NCBI GenBank assembly: GCA_905221605.1
Contig: CAJNDS010000935.1
Coordinates: 373,501-437,500, forward strand
Length of the DNA: 64,000 nt
Reading direction: 5' to 3'
From: Symbiodinium natans
Lineage: Eukaryota; Sar; Dinophyceae; Suessiales; Symbiodiniaceae
Within the stretch, counting starts at the first letter, position 1; every line of letters starts with the position of its first letter. A program made the position numbers and the translations under genes. The notes under the pieces were generated by a model. The model was given only the letters and a program-made list of their open reading frames with translations, made no database searches and had not been told where the DNA came from. This document shows positions 23,788-34,075 of the stretch, piece by piece.

Positions 23788-24992
23788 TACCCACTATCTG
23801 TCCGTGTGGGGCCGACATGTGTCCCTCTCTGACGATTTGTGGGTGCTGGGTCAGGATCTGCAGAGGAGGCTCCCCTGCCTCCACCCACTGCCCGGTCCGC
23901 GCCTGCTGACTGGCAACACCACCACCACCACCACCTAAACCCTAAACCCTAAACCCTAAATAGCCCATCCTGCAAGACGGTGGACCTTGCTGTGTCATCC
24001 CTAGCAGTCTTTAAGGCACCAGAAAGGGCTTAGAGCAACGCCTCGTTTGGGTTTAGGGTTTAGGGTTTAGGGTGTAGGGTGTAGGGTGTAGGGTGTAGGG
24101 TTTAGGGTTTAGGGCTTAAGGGCTTAGGGTTTAGGGTTTAGGGTTCAGGGGGGGGGGGGGGGGGATAGGGTTGAGCCTTATCTCGGGTGGCACAGGATCC
24201 CACGACTGCAGGCCTAAACCCTGCACCCCCTGAACCAAACCCCAGCAGCCAGCTGCACTGCGCTTGTTTCGAAGCTTTCAACTTAACCCGGACTTTCAAG
24301 ACCCTCAGTAGGACTAAGTTGCATTTCCAAGTGGGGAGCTTCCGATGAACCTTCCTACAGTAATTTAATTTACTCTCATTTAACTCATCATCCAGTTATG
24401 AACGCTGGAAAACGAAACAAACACGACACCGAAAGCGACATCGACATCCGAGAAGGCTGTGAGCCTTCATCCGCGGTACTTAGTGTCATGGGTTTCCCTA
24501 ATATCCCTCTCTATACTCCCCCCCCCCCCCCCGGTTCCCCCCCCCTTGAAGTAACCTTAATGAGGCTCAATCATCCCTAAATCGCCTTAAAGTATGGGGG
24601 GAAGGAACCCATGATAGAATGCAAAAGGAGGCCCCAGGGCCCATCCCAGGAGGCTTTTCGAGGTGACTGGCTCTTCTTAAAAAGTATCTAAGATTCTTCG
24701 GGTAGTTGCATGGTCCTCGAATATGGGCGCCTTAAAAGAGGACCCCTCATATACCCCTTATCTACCCCGCACAACCCAGTGGCCCATACATCAGAACCCT
24801 TCAAGGAAAGGACCAAATTCAAGGACCATGTAACTACCCCAAGAAAAATGAGCGTAGTGCTGAAGGTGGCCAAGGTGGGTTTAGGGTTTAGGGCTCAGGC
24901 CCTTTCAAACAAACGAATTGAGCTCAATTTCAAGCCGGCCGAGAGGAGGATCAGAATTTCTCAGCGTGCGGCCTTATAACATGGAATCCTTA

Positions 24993-25099
24993 CCTAGACC
25001 CGAGAGTGTAGAACAAGCGTGCCCTTTTTTGGTTTAAAGGGGCTTCTGAGGGAACTAAACCCAAACAAAACAAGGGAATAAGGGCCTACTCTGGGTCCT
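24993..25099. mobile_element. Family B element with CCTTA target duplication
   Basis: CCTAGACCCGAGAGTG to GGCCTACTCTGGGTCCT, flanked by CCTTA at 24988-24992 and 25100-25104. Confidence 0.8.
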
Positions 25100-25401
25100 C
25101 CTTATAAAAGTTCGTTGCGAAACGAAGCCCTGAAGAGGTCACCTCCAGGGTGTGGTCGCTAGAGAAGGATTTCCCATGGCGTGCTATGAAAAACCAAACA
25201 TTGGGAGCCTAAGGCCTTCCCCTAAGCCCAAAACACCAAAACCCTAAACCTTAGGGTTTTCCGGCTCATGGGGTTTAGGGCGTAGACCTGTGGGTTCAAA
25301 CATGTACATCTAGCTCATTCTGTTTTTTAGTGTGATTTCAGAACATTCATTTTCTGCAACCTCTAGGGAGTTTTCAGCGCCTGTGTTTATCCTTATCTAT
25401 T

Positions 25402-25585
25402 TTACTTGTTCATTTCTGTTCTTTTTGGGGGGTTGGGGTTGGGGTGCAGGGATGAGAGTTCATAGGTGGTGCGGGTTTCAGGGGCGCAGGGAGTGCGAGA
25501 AATCTCTGAATAAAGACTGAGCTGCGTTGTCAAGGTGGTCACCGTGACGCTGGAAGATGTAGACGTCGTCATGGTGGCGGTGAGC
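25402..25585 (-). CDS. Ser/Thr-rich protein, exon b and C terminus
   Basis: Beginning G/CTC after CTAG, this completes the codon split by the family B element and continues the motif as LTATMTTSTSSSVTVTTL. A less biased tail follows (QLSLYSEISRTPCAPE, then a Pro/Asn-rich stretch and KRTEMNK) before TAA at 25402. Joined, the two exons give about 90 residues of continuous frame. The 5' part of the gene is not identified. Function unknown; a linker or stalk of a larger extracellular protein is likely. Confidence 0.48.
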
Positions 25586-25700
25586 CTAGACCCGGGAGTA
25601 ACCTAGGAATAAAAAGGTCACCCTTTTTTGGTTGTAAGGGGATGATGAGGGAACCCCAACCCTAAAAAAAGGCAAAAAAAGGGCCTACTCCCGGTCCTAG
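25586..25700. mobile_element. Family B introner-like element within a Ser/Thr-rich exon
   Basis: The 115-bp element has inverted ends CTAGACCCGGGAGTA and TACTCCCGGTCCTAG and is flanked by GAGC at 25582-25585 and 25701-25704. On the minus strand the intron is one target copy plus the element: GCTCCTAGGACC at the donor and GGGTCTAG at the acceptor. Confidence 0.75.
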
Positions 25701-25704
25701 GAGC

Positions 25705-25794
25705 GTCGTGCCCGTGATTGTCGAAGATGTGGAGGTCGTCATGGTGGCAGTGACGCTGCTGGACGTCGATGTTGTCATCGTCGCGCTGGAGGTC
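25705..25794 (-). CDS. Ser/Thr-rich protein, exon a
   Basis: The frame reads TSSATMTTSTSSSVTATMTT, then STSSTITGT. It follows an AG acceptor (CTAAG/GACC) beside a telomere-like stretch and ends in phase 2 at ACGAC/GCTC, a GC donor. Thr/Ser-rich linkers of this kind are common in dinoflagellate surface and extracellular proteins and are probably O-glycosylated. A second minus frame is also open, but only this one joins well to exon b. The near-repeat of ATMTTSTSS shows internal duplication. Confidence 0.5.
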
Positions 25795-26387
25795 CTTAGG
25801 ATCAGGGTTAGGGGTTAGGGTTTGGGGTTTTGGGGTTTAGGGGTTTAGGGATTTAGAGTCACACAAAAACCGAACGAGCCAGACGTGGTCGAGTTCATCG
25901 TCTGCATAGAGACCCCAAAACCGATGTCAGAACATCTGTCACCATCTTTCGCTCAACGACATGAGTGTGCGCGCGTGTGTGTGCGTGTGTGTGTGTGTGC
26001 GAGCGCTGTAGCTACTCCCTCTTGTATTTACCCTTTGTCTCCAGGAGCAAATCTTCCCGACGGCCGTCGGATTCTTTAAAGGTAGAACGTGTATCCAAGG
26101 GATTCGGAGGGGGGCGGGGGCCCCAACAATAAGGATTGTCGAAGTTTGGGGGCATACTCGGGGGTTACCCCTAAACCCTAAACCCTAAACCCTAAACCCT
26201 AAACCCTAAACCCTAAACCCTAAACCCTAAACCCTTAACCCTTACCCCTTTGCTGTGCAGTACCGATACGAAGTCTCATACGAGAAGTCTATGGGAGCTT
26301 CCGGAGAAGAGCATCATGCCAGAAACCATTGAGGGTAGCATTCTGGGGACTGCCGGCTCCGGGTTTAGGGGTTTTGGTTACAAAGGC

Positions 26388-26491
26388 CGGTGGTCTCTTT
26401 AGCTGTTACCCTTATACCTTAATATAGCCCCTAGATACCCTAATAAGAACCCCCCCCACAGAACAGAAACCCTACGTAAAGAGACCACCAA
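26388..26491. mobile_element. Inverted-repeat element
   Basis: GGTGGTCTCTTTA and TAAAGAGACCACC ends. Confidence 0.65.
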
Positions 26492-26703
26492 CCAATATAA
26501 GGTTTAGGGTTTTAGGGTTTAGGGCTCAGGGTTTAGGGCTTGAAGGGGTTCAGGGTAGCTAGGAGCTTGCGAGCTTGGGTCTTGGAGACCCCATCGCTGA
26601 TTTAGGTTTGGGTGCGAAGAGGTTCTCGGAGTTTCGTCCATTAGCTAGACCCAAGTGTCACCATAAAAAAGGGGTTTGGGGTTTAGGGTTTGGTTTAGCG
26701 CAA

Positions 26704-26816
26704 CTAGATCCCAGAGTAACCTAGGAACGCAAAGGGCGCCCTTTTGGTTTTAAAAGGGGCTTCTAAGGGAGCCGAAGCCCTGACAAAAAGGGAATAAGGG
26801 CCAACTCTGGGTCCCT
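26704..26816. mobile_element. Family B element
   Basis: CTAGATCCCAGAGTAACC to GCCAACTCTGGGTCCCT. A truncated copy at 26646-26672 ends in telomeric repeat. Confidence 0.75.
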
Positions 26817-26869
26817 AAACCCAGAACCTAAACCCTGAACTCCGAACCCTAAACCTCGGTTTCAGGGTA

Positions 26870-26966
26870 ACTTGGAGACTTCAGGGGTAGAGTTGTAAGT
26901 ACGGTAGCTAAACGTAACTTTGTTTAGGGTACGTACTTAGAACCCTACCCTCGAACCTCAAAGCGG
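26870..26966. mobile_element. Family D-related element
   Basis: CTTGGAGACTTCAGGGGTAG to CTACCCTCGAACCTCAAAG; a relative is at 32727-32801. Confidence 0.6.
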
Positions 26967-27149
26967 CTCTAAACCCCAAGCCCTGCACCCGAATCCCTGC
27001 TAGTAACTACCCATGAACCTCCAAAGTAGGGTCTAGAGCCTGCTTTGCTTTTCATATTCTCTGACAACTTGGGCAACCCCGAAGCGACAGAAGCCCTAAA
27101 CCCTGAAATTCCGAACTCCAGGGTTTAGGGTTTTGGGTTTAGGGTTTAG

Positions 27150-27330
27150 CCCGAAGCCCCCGTTGGACTGCAGCACAGCCGCGTGCTTGTTGTGGCCGAC
27201 GCAGATGTGGTTGAGGTGACTGTGCTCGTTGCAGTTGCGGAGGAAGAGGTGGAGGTCGTCCTCAGTCTCATGACAGTTGCTGAGGTCGGGATCCTCTCTT
27301 GAGCTTTTTCCGAGTTGTGCTTTAAACACC
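27150..27330 (-). CDS. Ser/Thr-rich coding tract, duplicate copy 1
   Basis: The frame contains SATVMRLRTTSTSSSATAT, then STVTSTTSASATTSTRLCC, and stops after SPTGASG where telomeric repeat begins. It is the same kind of sequence as the exons at 25.4-25.8 kb. The duplicated copy at 32958-33079 keeps this frame open without indels, while the competing minus frame acquires a stop there; this supports coding. Many of the differences between copies change the amino acid (Ser/Thr, Ala/Val), as expected for a loosely constrained linker. Confidence 0.42.
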
Positions 27331-28010
27331 TTGAAAATTATTTATGAATGGGTTCCCTTATAAGGAAAGAAGGGAAATTAAAAATCACCCCAAGGCACAA
27401 CCCAGCTGTTTTTAGGCGACCTTAACCCAACACCCAAGAGCACGGTGCCCTAACAGATGGCATCCCATGGCTTGTTGAAGCATGACAGGGGTTTACTCTG
27501 CACAAAGGGAGCAGGGGGGGGCGCAAACGCTTAGGGTTCGCGGGTTTAGGGTTTAGGGTTTAGGGTTTGGGGCTTGGGGTTCAGGGTTTAGGGCTTAGGG
27601 TTCTTGGGTTTTGGGTTTTGGGTTTAGGGTTTAGGGTTTAGGGTCTAGGGTCTCGGGCGGCGGTTTAGGGTTTGGGGTTTAGGGTAGCTCATCCTCACAT
27701 CCCGTGTGAATCTGCGAACTTAGAGTTTCGGGCCCACGTGCTTGGGCTTTTCTTTTGCCCTGAGGGTAGCAATATGGACCCTGAATATGGTCCCTAACGT
27801 CCTTTAAAGGGTTCTGATGCATGGGCCCTGAGTTTGTGCAGGGTATATAAGGGGGGTACCATTTTACTAAGGGACCATGCAACTACCGTAACTCGGATGC
27901 CCAGTAGTACACTTATTACCTTGTGGTTGGGTTTAGGTTCCCTTGCAACACCCTTTAAGCAAAAAAGGGGCACCCTTTTGAATCCTAATTAGGTTACTGG
28001 GCAACCTCGC
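27168..28010. repeat. Segmental duplication, copy 1
   Basis: Shares a Ser/Thr-rich tract, AGGCGACCTTAACCC, the GCATGACAGGGGTTTACTC segment and the GGGTTGGGTTTAGGTTCCC sequence, in order, with 32958-33760. Confidence 0.85.
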
Positions 28011-28057
28011 TTAAGTGGTCTTATTCTTCAAAGGGCTTTAAGAGAGTGTGGTAGGAA

Positions 28058-28332
28058 ACCCTAAACCCTAAACCCTAAACCCTAAACCCTAAACCCTAAA
28101 CCCTAAACCCTAAACCCTAAACCCTAAACCCTAAACCCTAGACCGTGCCGGCCATTTAGCGCTCGCCTTCGCATTGGAACCGGGCAGGGGGCCGCGGTGG
28201 TCCGACTCGCTGCGGTGGTCCGATAGGGTTTAGGGTTTAGGGTTTAGGGTTTAGGGTTTAGGGTTTAGGGTTTAGGGTTTAGGGTTTAGGGTTTAGGGTT
28301 TAGGGTTTAGGGTTTAGGGTTTAGGGTTTGGG
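28058..28332. repeat. Paired telomeric arrays facing outward
   Basis: About 12 CCCTAAA units (28058-28142), 83 bp of unique DNA, then about 15 TTTAGGG units (28226-28332). This is the polarity of a linear chromosome capped at both ends. Confidence 0.85.
28144..28226 (-). CDS. Short exon island between two telomeric arrays
   Basis: The minus frame is SDHRSESDHRGPLPGSNAKA, then SAKWPAR. It contains a short internal duplication (SDHR/ESDHR) and no start codon. The island is bracketed by CCCTAAA repeats on the left and TTTAGGG on the right. Confidence 0.25.
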
Positions 28333-29090
28333 GTGTGCTTCGGCGGCCACTACCGCTGACGGCTCGGCGCGGCTCGGCTCGGCAACTCTGCGCTCGCGAA
28401 GAAAACCCTAAACACCCTGAAGGAAAAGGACCCGCCGATCAAAAACAAAACAAAACTCTCAACCATCTCCAAACACTTCATAAGCAACCCATAGCCCTAA
28501 ATCCAAATTCGAACCCCCTCAACCCTAAACCCCTCAACCCTGAAAAACCCTGCAAACCCTAAACCCCAAAACACATCATCCAACATCCACCCCCGCTGAG
28601 TTGGCGGCATGGTTCCTCCCGAGGGATTTGACTGTTTAGGGTTTAGGGTTTAGGGCTCCGGCTGGTTCTTAGTAGCTAATCAGGGAAATGAGGCGCCCCA
28701 TGTAATCCCTTAAAGGGTATATAGGGCCCTCATTCCCTACTAAGAACAAGGGATTTGAGCTCGGGGGCCAAGAACGTTGGGGTTTTCGGATTTAGCGATT
28801 AGGGGTTAAGGGGTTTGGGCTACCCCTTGAAGGCGCAGAGTAAGATGGCGGGTCCTAATTGAAGGTCCATGGGGTTCTGGCTTTCGGGTTTAAGGGTTGA
28901 AGGGTTTTGAGGGTTTAAGGCTTCAGGGCTATGCCTATGCTGCTGTAGGGCTCAAGATTCAGGATAGGCTTGGGGGCCTCAGCGCTCAAAGCACCCTCAA
29001 AGTACGCAGAATAATGGCTTCTAAGCCCTTCCCCTTGCTTGTGCTGGTGAGACGGTACATAGGTCACACCATATTGCAGGGTTGAGGTAG

Positions 29091-29178
29091 GCCCTAAACC
29101 CGAAACCCGAAACCCGAAACCCGAAACCCTAAACCCGAAACCCGAAACCCGAAACCCTAAACCCTAAACCCTAAACCC
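29091..29178 (-). repeat. (AAACCCG)n variant array
   Basis: Eight or so units carry CCCGAAA instead of CCCTAAA before reverting to the standard repeat. Confidence 0.8.
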
Positions 29179-30002
29179 ACATGTCAGTATTGCAGCTTTC
29201 GGGTACAGGGTTTAGGATTCAGGGTCCCCGGGGCATGGCAGTTTGGCGGTCCTAAACCCACCTATGGTATCAAGCTGTTGGCCTAAGAGGCGCACATGGA
29301 AGGCTAGAGGGTTTAGGGTTTATGGTTTAGGGATACTCCTTCAGTGACGTCGCAAGGGGGGCATTCGTTGAAACGATGTCCCTTGCCCCATATGTCATGC
29401 CTCAAGTCAGCCCGTGTACAAACAAATCGTCGAGCGCCCCTCCTACCCCTACTAGGTTCCCTGAATTGGGTCTCGACTCTTGTGAAAAAAGCTCCACGTC
29501 TGCACTCTTGGGATTGTGAAAGGTCCCTTAATACAGCCCCTTAAATATACCCCGTATATACCCTGTTAGACCCAAGGGACCTCACTTCATAACCCTTTAA
29601 AGAAGGCAGGGGACCATGTCAAAGGGACCCTAAACCCTAAACCCTAAACCCTAAACCCTAAACCCTAAACCCCAAAACCCTAAATCCTAAACCCTAAACC
29701 AGAACTACCCCTTACATGCACCCGGAGTTCCCGACCCTGCTCTATGGCCTCTTTTCGGATGTGCCGGCCCCCAAGATCGTACAACACGACCGTTTGCTTA
29801 AGAACCCTAAACCCTAAACCCGAAGCCCTAAACCCTAAACCCAGAAGAATGAAGGATGATAATCCCTATGTTGCCCATGTAAGGAAAGAATATTTCCCCA
29901 CCCTCGGTGTGGGGTTGTTAGATGTTAACCTCAACTCTTCTCCTCGCCCGGAACACTTCTCCTCACCTAGAACCCAGTCTACTCCTCGCTCATCCCTGGA
30001 GA

Positions 30003-30184
30003 CTGGAGTGCCCAACTCTAAGGTGTTCTTGGGGTGCCCAACCCCTGGAGTGCCCAACCCCAGACCCTGGAGTGCCCAACCCCAAAGTGTCCCCGGAGTG
30101 CCCAGCCCCAGAGTCTCCCTGGAGTGCCCAACCCAACCTCAAAGTCTCCCTGGAGTGCCCAACCCCCAGAGTGCCCAGCCCCAG
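30003..30184. repeat. GAGTGCCCAACCCC minisatellite
   Basis: Seven or so imperfect units of about 20-30 bp built on GGAGTGCCCAACCCCARAGT. All frames are open through it, which explains the overlapping long frames. Confidence 0.85.
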
Positions 30185-30367
30185 ACAGAGTACCTCTACC
30201 AAGAGAGGGTGGGGATGTTCGAAGTAAAATAATGTTTGCGTATTTTTGGGGTGGGTTCATCAAATCGTAGTAACTGCATAAGATGTTTGAGCCAAAGGGC
30301 GTACCTCGACAACCTCTAATCCCCCAAGGCTGGGGGACCGCAGACCGTGACACCAAAAACGCCCATG

Positions 30368-30552
30368 CTTGGAGGTCCCGGGTTCTTATAACTCCATGCT
30401 TATAAGCCCCCTAAGTCCTCTACGTAGGTTATAAGTAGACTACCCGAAGCCGCGCCGAAGCCCCAAAACCCTGGGCCCTAAACCCTAAACCCTAAACCCT
30501 AAACCCTAAATCCTAAACCCGAAACCCCAAGCTAGTACCCATGGACCTCCAA
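30368..30552. mobile_element. Family D-related element with telomeric insertion
   Basis: CTTGGAGGTCCCGGGTTC to TAGTACCCATGGACCTCCAA, with CCCTAAA repeats at about 30477-30525 between. Confidence 0.65.
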
Positions 30553-31443
30553 ATGCCCTTTGGTATTCCCAGGTCCTGTCGTGGTCGTCGAGGTGCAGAT
30601 CGAGTTGCTCATCCTCGGATGACGGTTTAGGGTTTAGGGTTTAGGGTTTAGGGTTTAGGGTTCAGGGTTCAGGGTTTAGGGTTTAGGGTTTAGGGTTTAG
30701 AAAGTTGGGGGCGGGTGGGGGCAGAGTGAAGCTGTGCTTATGCGCACCCTTGCGAACGGGAAAAAAATGTACCGTAAAGCACCGTAAACCTTGAACTGTG
30801 AACCCGCAGCCGAACCCTTAAACCCTCAACCCTGGGAGCCTAGGGCATAGGAAATCTTCAAGGAGGAGGGGGAAAGGGAGGAGGGGGGTTTGGTGTTTAC
30901 TGGCTGCTTCTGTAACCCTAAACCCTAAACCCCAAACCCCAAAGCCTAAATCCTAAACCTTATACCCTAAACCCTAAACCCTATCCCCTAAACCCTAAAC
31001 CCTAAACCCTTCCCAGAAGGTCATACGGCTTTAGAGGCTCCATGCCTCGATAAGCCCTGAGCGTTTTCCAATGCCTAGGAACAAACAGGGTTCAGGGTTG
31101 AGGGTTTAGGGTCTAGGGACTAGGGGTTAAGGTTAGGGGGGGGGGGGGGGGGGGAAGTTCAGGTTTAGTCATTAGTGTTCAGGGTTAGGAGGAACCCGAA
31201 AAATTAGTTCCCCCCCCCCCCCCCCCCCAGAGAAAAAAAAAGAGGAACTGCATTCAAGAAAGAGACACTGAAATCCAAACTTTACAGCTTTCGACCCGAG
31301 ACCTTTTACTGCCACACTCTCAGGAGCTGTTTTTTCCCCTGAACCCCTCAAGCCCTAAACCCTGAAACCCCAAACCCTCAACCCCAAACCCCTAGAGGCC
31401 CTGGAACCCCCAAGTCGGAGACCCTCAAACCCTCCCCCCTAAT

Positions 31444-31553
31444 CTTGGCTGCACTTAGCAGGGTAGCTATAAATTAAAACTTTTAGCTTACTGAGAAACC
31501 CAATAAACCCCAAAGAAGGTAAGGATCTAAAGTTACAGTAAAGCACCACAAAG
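31444..31553. mobile_element. Family C element
   Basis: CTTGGCTGCACTTAGCAGGG to AAGCACCACAAAG. Confidence 0.75.
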
Positions 31554-31592
31554 AAACTCTACACGTTTCTCAGGCTTGGAGAGGAATTGCCA

Positions 31593-31703
31593 GGCCAGTA
31601 GCCATATTATGACAAGGGCACCCTGTTGGGGGGTTGCTACTTTATAAGGGAACCCACAACCCCCCAAAAAGAAGGGTACTACTGGGTTAGTTACTAGGAT
31701 GGC
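31593..31703. mobile_element. Family A element, degenerate
   Basis: CAGGCCAGTAGCCATATTAT start, family core, end ACTACTGGGTTAG. Confidence 0.65.
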
Positions 31704-32140
31704 CTTTAAACCCCTCTGAAACATTTTTCTGAAGATGAGGGTTTCTGATAATAGGGATACCCTTTTTAGGGGTCTCTTTAAGGGGATTCTATTCCATTTG
31801 GGGTATACAGGCAGTGCCCCTGTTTTGAGAAATGCCCGTATGATCCTCTTAAACCCCAAAAAGAAAACACAAACTGTCCCAAGGGCCCCGCCGAGGCTAC
31901 CAAGATTGAGGCAGGTCCCCCCCAAAACCTAGACCCTTAACCCTGAACCTCAAAGAGCCCCGAATGCCAAGATTGTGGGGTTTAGGGTTTAGGGTTTAGG
32001 GTTTAGGGTTTAGGGTTTAGGGCTAGGGCTTTAGGGCTTTAGGGCTTCAGGGCAAGTCTCGACGTCACCAACATGCCCGGCGTGGGGGTCATGCCAGGCA
32101 AGAAGCCCGACCAGCACCTGGGGGCCGCAGACTCCATTTG

Positions 32141-32245
32141 CTTAGGGTTTAGGGTTTAGGGTTTAGGGTTTAGGGTTTAGGGTTTAGGGTTTAGGGTTTA
32201 GGGTTTAGGGTTTAGGGTTTAGGGTTTAGGGTTTAGGGCTTAGGG
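32141..32245 (+). repeat. Long TTTAGGG array
   Basis: About 14 nearly perfect units following an 80-bp unique island (32046-32140) in which both strands have open frames; the plus frame contains SLDVTNMPGVGVMPGKKPD. Confidence 0.85.
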
Positions 32246-32502
32246 GATAAACCCCTAAAACCCTCAAACTTGAAAAGCCCTAAGATTGAAAAAACAAAAA
32301 ACACCTAAAACCATTACAAGACCCCAAGCCCTAAAACTCCAAAATCATGTTGGAACCCTAAAACCCTAAAACGCTAAACGCCAGAACTCGAAAGCTCTAA
32401 AACTCGAAGCCTGCAACCTGGGATGTTCCCCCCTTATAATTCTATTTTCCTAGTGCAAGGCAACTGTCAGTTTGCCTAATCAACCTTGGCAGTTTCAGGC
32501 CG

Positions 32503-32585
32503 ATGCTACCTATCGAGGCTGCGCAAGAAAACGCTGCCAACTATAATCTGGGCAAGCCCGAGACCGGGACCTTAAACCGCGAGAA
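32503..32585 (+). CDS. Possible plus-strand exon
   Basis: After GGCAGTTTCAG (good acceptor) the plus frame reads MLPIEAAQENAANYNLGKPE, then TGT, and runs into a partial family B element. The minus strand is also open (LAAFSCAASIGSIGLKLP). If the plus reading is right it breaks the one-strand trend. Confidence 0.22.
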
Positions 32586-32949
32586 AGGAGATGAGGGGCC
32601 TACTCTGAGTCCTCGCCGGGGTGTGCAGTGACCCCACAAGCGTCAAAGTGCAGTCGCCCTAACCCTACATCCTAAACCTCAAGCCTCAGCAAACAGGGTT
32701 AGGGCTTCGGGGACTCTTGGAGACTTCAGGGGTACTTCTACTACTAACTACACTTGTAGCCTTGCTTAGGGTACTTCGAACCCTACCCTTGAACTCCCAG
32801 AACCCTAAACCCTGAACCTGCGAACACTTAGCCGGGGCTATGTGGAGGGCTTCGGGGCTTCAAAGGGGGTCTACAGGGGGTCAAAGAGCTTGAGGGGGAA
32901 CGGTAAAGGAGGAATTCCAAATGGGCCTTAGGAGGGGGGGGGCTTTAGG

Positions 32950-33079
32950 CCTGTCAGCCGCCTTGGAATGCAGCACAGCCACATGCTTGGTGCGGGCGAC
33001 TCAGTTGTGGTTGAGGTGGCTGTGCTTGTAGCAGTTACGGAAGAAGAGATGGTGGTCGTCCTCAGTCTCATGACAGTTA
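32950..33079 (-). CDS. Ser/Thr-rich coding tract, duplicate copy 2
   Basis: Second copy of the tract at 27150-27330: TVMRLRTTTISSSVTATST, then ATSTTTESPAPSMWLCC. The upstream part of the frame is cut at 33079, where a 40-bp telomeric array replaces about 140 bp present in copy 1. Probably part of a duplicated, now interrupted gene. Confidence 0.4.
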
Positions 33080-33760
33080 AACCCTAAACCCTAAACCCTG
33101 AACCCTAAATCCTAAACACATTTTTAGGCGACCTTAACCCTAACACCCTATAGCACGTATAGCATGTATAGCACGGTGCCCTAACAGATGGCATCCCATT
33201 GCTTTTTGAAGCATGACAGGGGTTTACTCTGCACAAAGGAGCAGGGGGCGCGCAAACGCTTAGGGTTCTTGGGTTTAGGGTTAAGGGTTCAGGGTTTAGG
33301 GTTTAGGGCGGCGGTTTAGGGTTTGGGGTTTGGGGTTTAGGGTTGAGGGTAGCTCATCCTCACATCCCTGTGAATCTGAGAACTTAGAGTTTCGGGCCCA
33401 CGTGCTTGGGCTTTTTTTGCCCTAAGGGTAGCAATATGGACCCTGAATGTGGTCTCGAACGTCCTTTAAAGGGTTTTGATGTATGGGCCCTGAGTTGGTG
33501 CAGGGTATATAAGGGGTAATCTACAAGGGGTATCATTTTAAGGGCCCATACTAAGGGACCCTGCCACTGCCGTAACTAGGATGCCCAGTAGTACCCTCAT
33601 TACCTTGTGGTTGGGTTTAGGTTCCTTGGCTGCACTTAGCAGGGTAGCTATAAATTTAGTTTTAGCTGCCTTACTAAGAAACCCAATAAACCCAAAAAAG
33701 CTAAGGATCTAAAGTTACGGTAAAGTACCACAAAGGTTCCCTTGCAACACCAACCTGGGA
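32958..33760. repeat. Segmental duplication, copy 2
   Basis: Differs from copy 1 by a telomeric array at 33079-33119 in place of about 140 bp, a GTATAGCACGTATAGC expansion near 33150 and the family C insertion at 33625. Confidence 0.85.
33625..33735. mobile_element. Family C element with matching empty site
   Basis: GTTC at 33621-33624 and 33736-33739 flank the element. The duplicated region at 27.9 kb has the same sequence (TTTAGGTTCCCTTGCAAC) without it. One target copy plus the element reads GTTCC...CAAAG, a GT-AG intron shape. Confidence 0.88.
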
Positions 33761-33911
33761 TGTTCCCCCCTTATACTAACAGTCCTTAATAGGGGTTCTA
33801 GTATTCTAGTACACCCCATGATAGGGCGGACAGTTGGGTCCCTGAGGGTTTAGGGTTTAGGATTTAGGGTTTAGGGTTTAGGGTTTGCGGTTCAGGAGCC
33901 GGACTTTAAAG

Positions 33912-34016
33912 TCATCCGGAGTCTGGAGCCTGGAGCTCAGAGTTGGCTTCCAAGATCGCAGCTATGATGCCGAAGAATTGATCCATGTCTGCGTGGGAGT
34001 GCCCACTGATGAGGTT
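33912..34016 (-). CDS. DUF7869-like protein, exon b with GHSHADMD motif
   Basis: After an AG acceptor (ATTCAG) the frame reads NLISGHSHADMDQFFG, then IIAAILEANSELQAPDSG and TGA. GHSHADMDQFF corresponds to the GHTHEDIDqmF hallmark of the DUF7869-like family. The phase agrees exactly with exon a: AAG CAG / AAC CTC gives GVKQNLISGHSH with no gap. The stop comes early for this family, so either the copy is truncated or a further donor is used (CTCCAG/GCTCC is a candidate GC site). The surrounding sequence is telomeric array on both sides. Confidence 0.6.
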   Translation of the reverse strand, partial: NLISGHSHADMDQFFGIIAAILEANSELQAPDSG

Positions 34017-34075
34017 CTGAATATCAGGGTTTAGGTTTAGGGTTTAGGGTTTCGGGTTTAGGGTTTAGGGTAAGC
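34017..34075 (-). other. Telomeric-repeat intron (GC-AG, 59 nt)
   Basis: Minus-strand sense begins GCTTACCCTAAACCC and ends CCCTGATATTCAG. Apart from about 5 nt at the start and 10 nt at the end it is CCCTAAA repeat, with one CCCGAAA and one shortened unit. It lies between two coding pieces that join in phase across a conserved motif, so it is best read as an intron made of interstitial telomeric repeat. Confidence 0.6.

Noticed and set aside
29744-30356. Several overlapping frames of 60-160 codons on both strands
   Set aside because: All are generated by the GAGTGCCCAACCCC minisatellite, which lacks stops in every frame.
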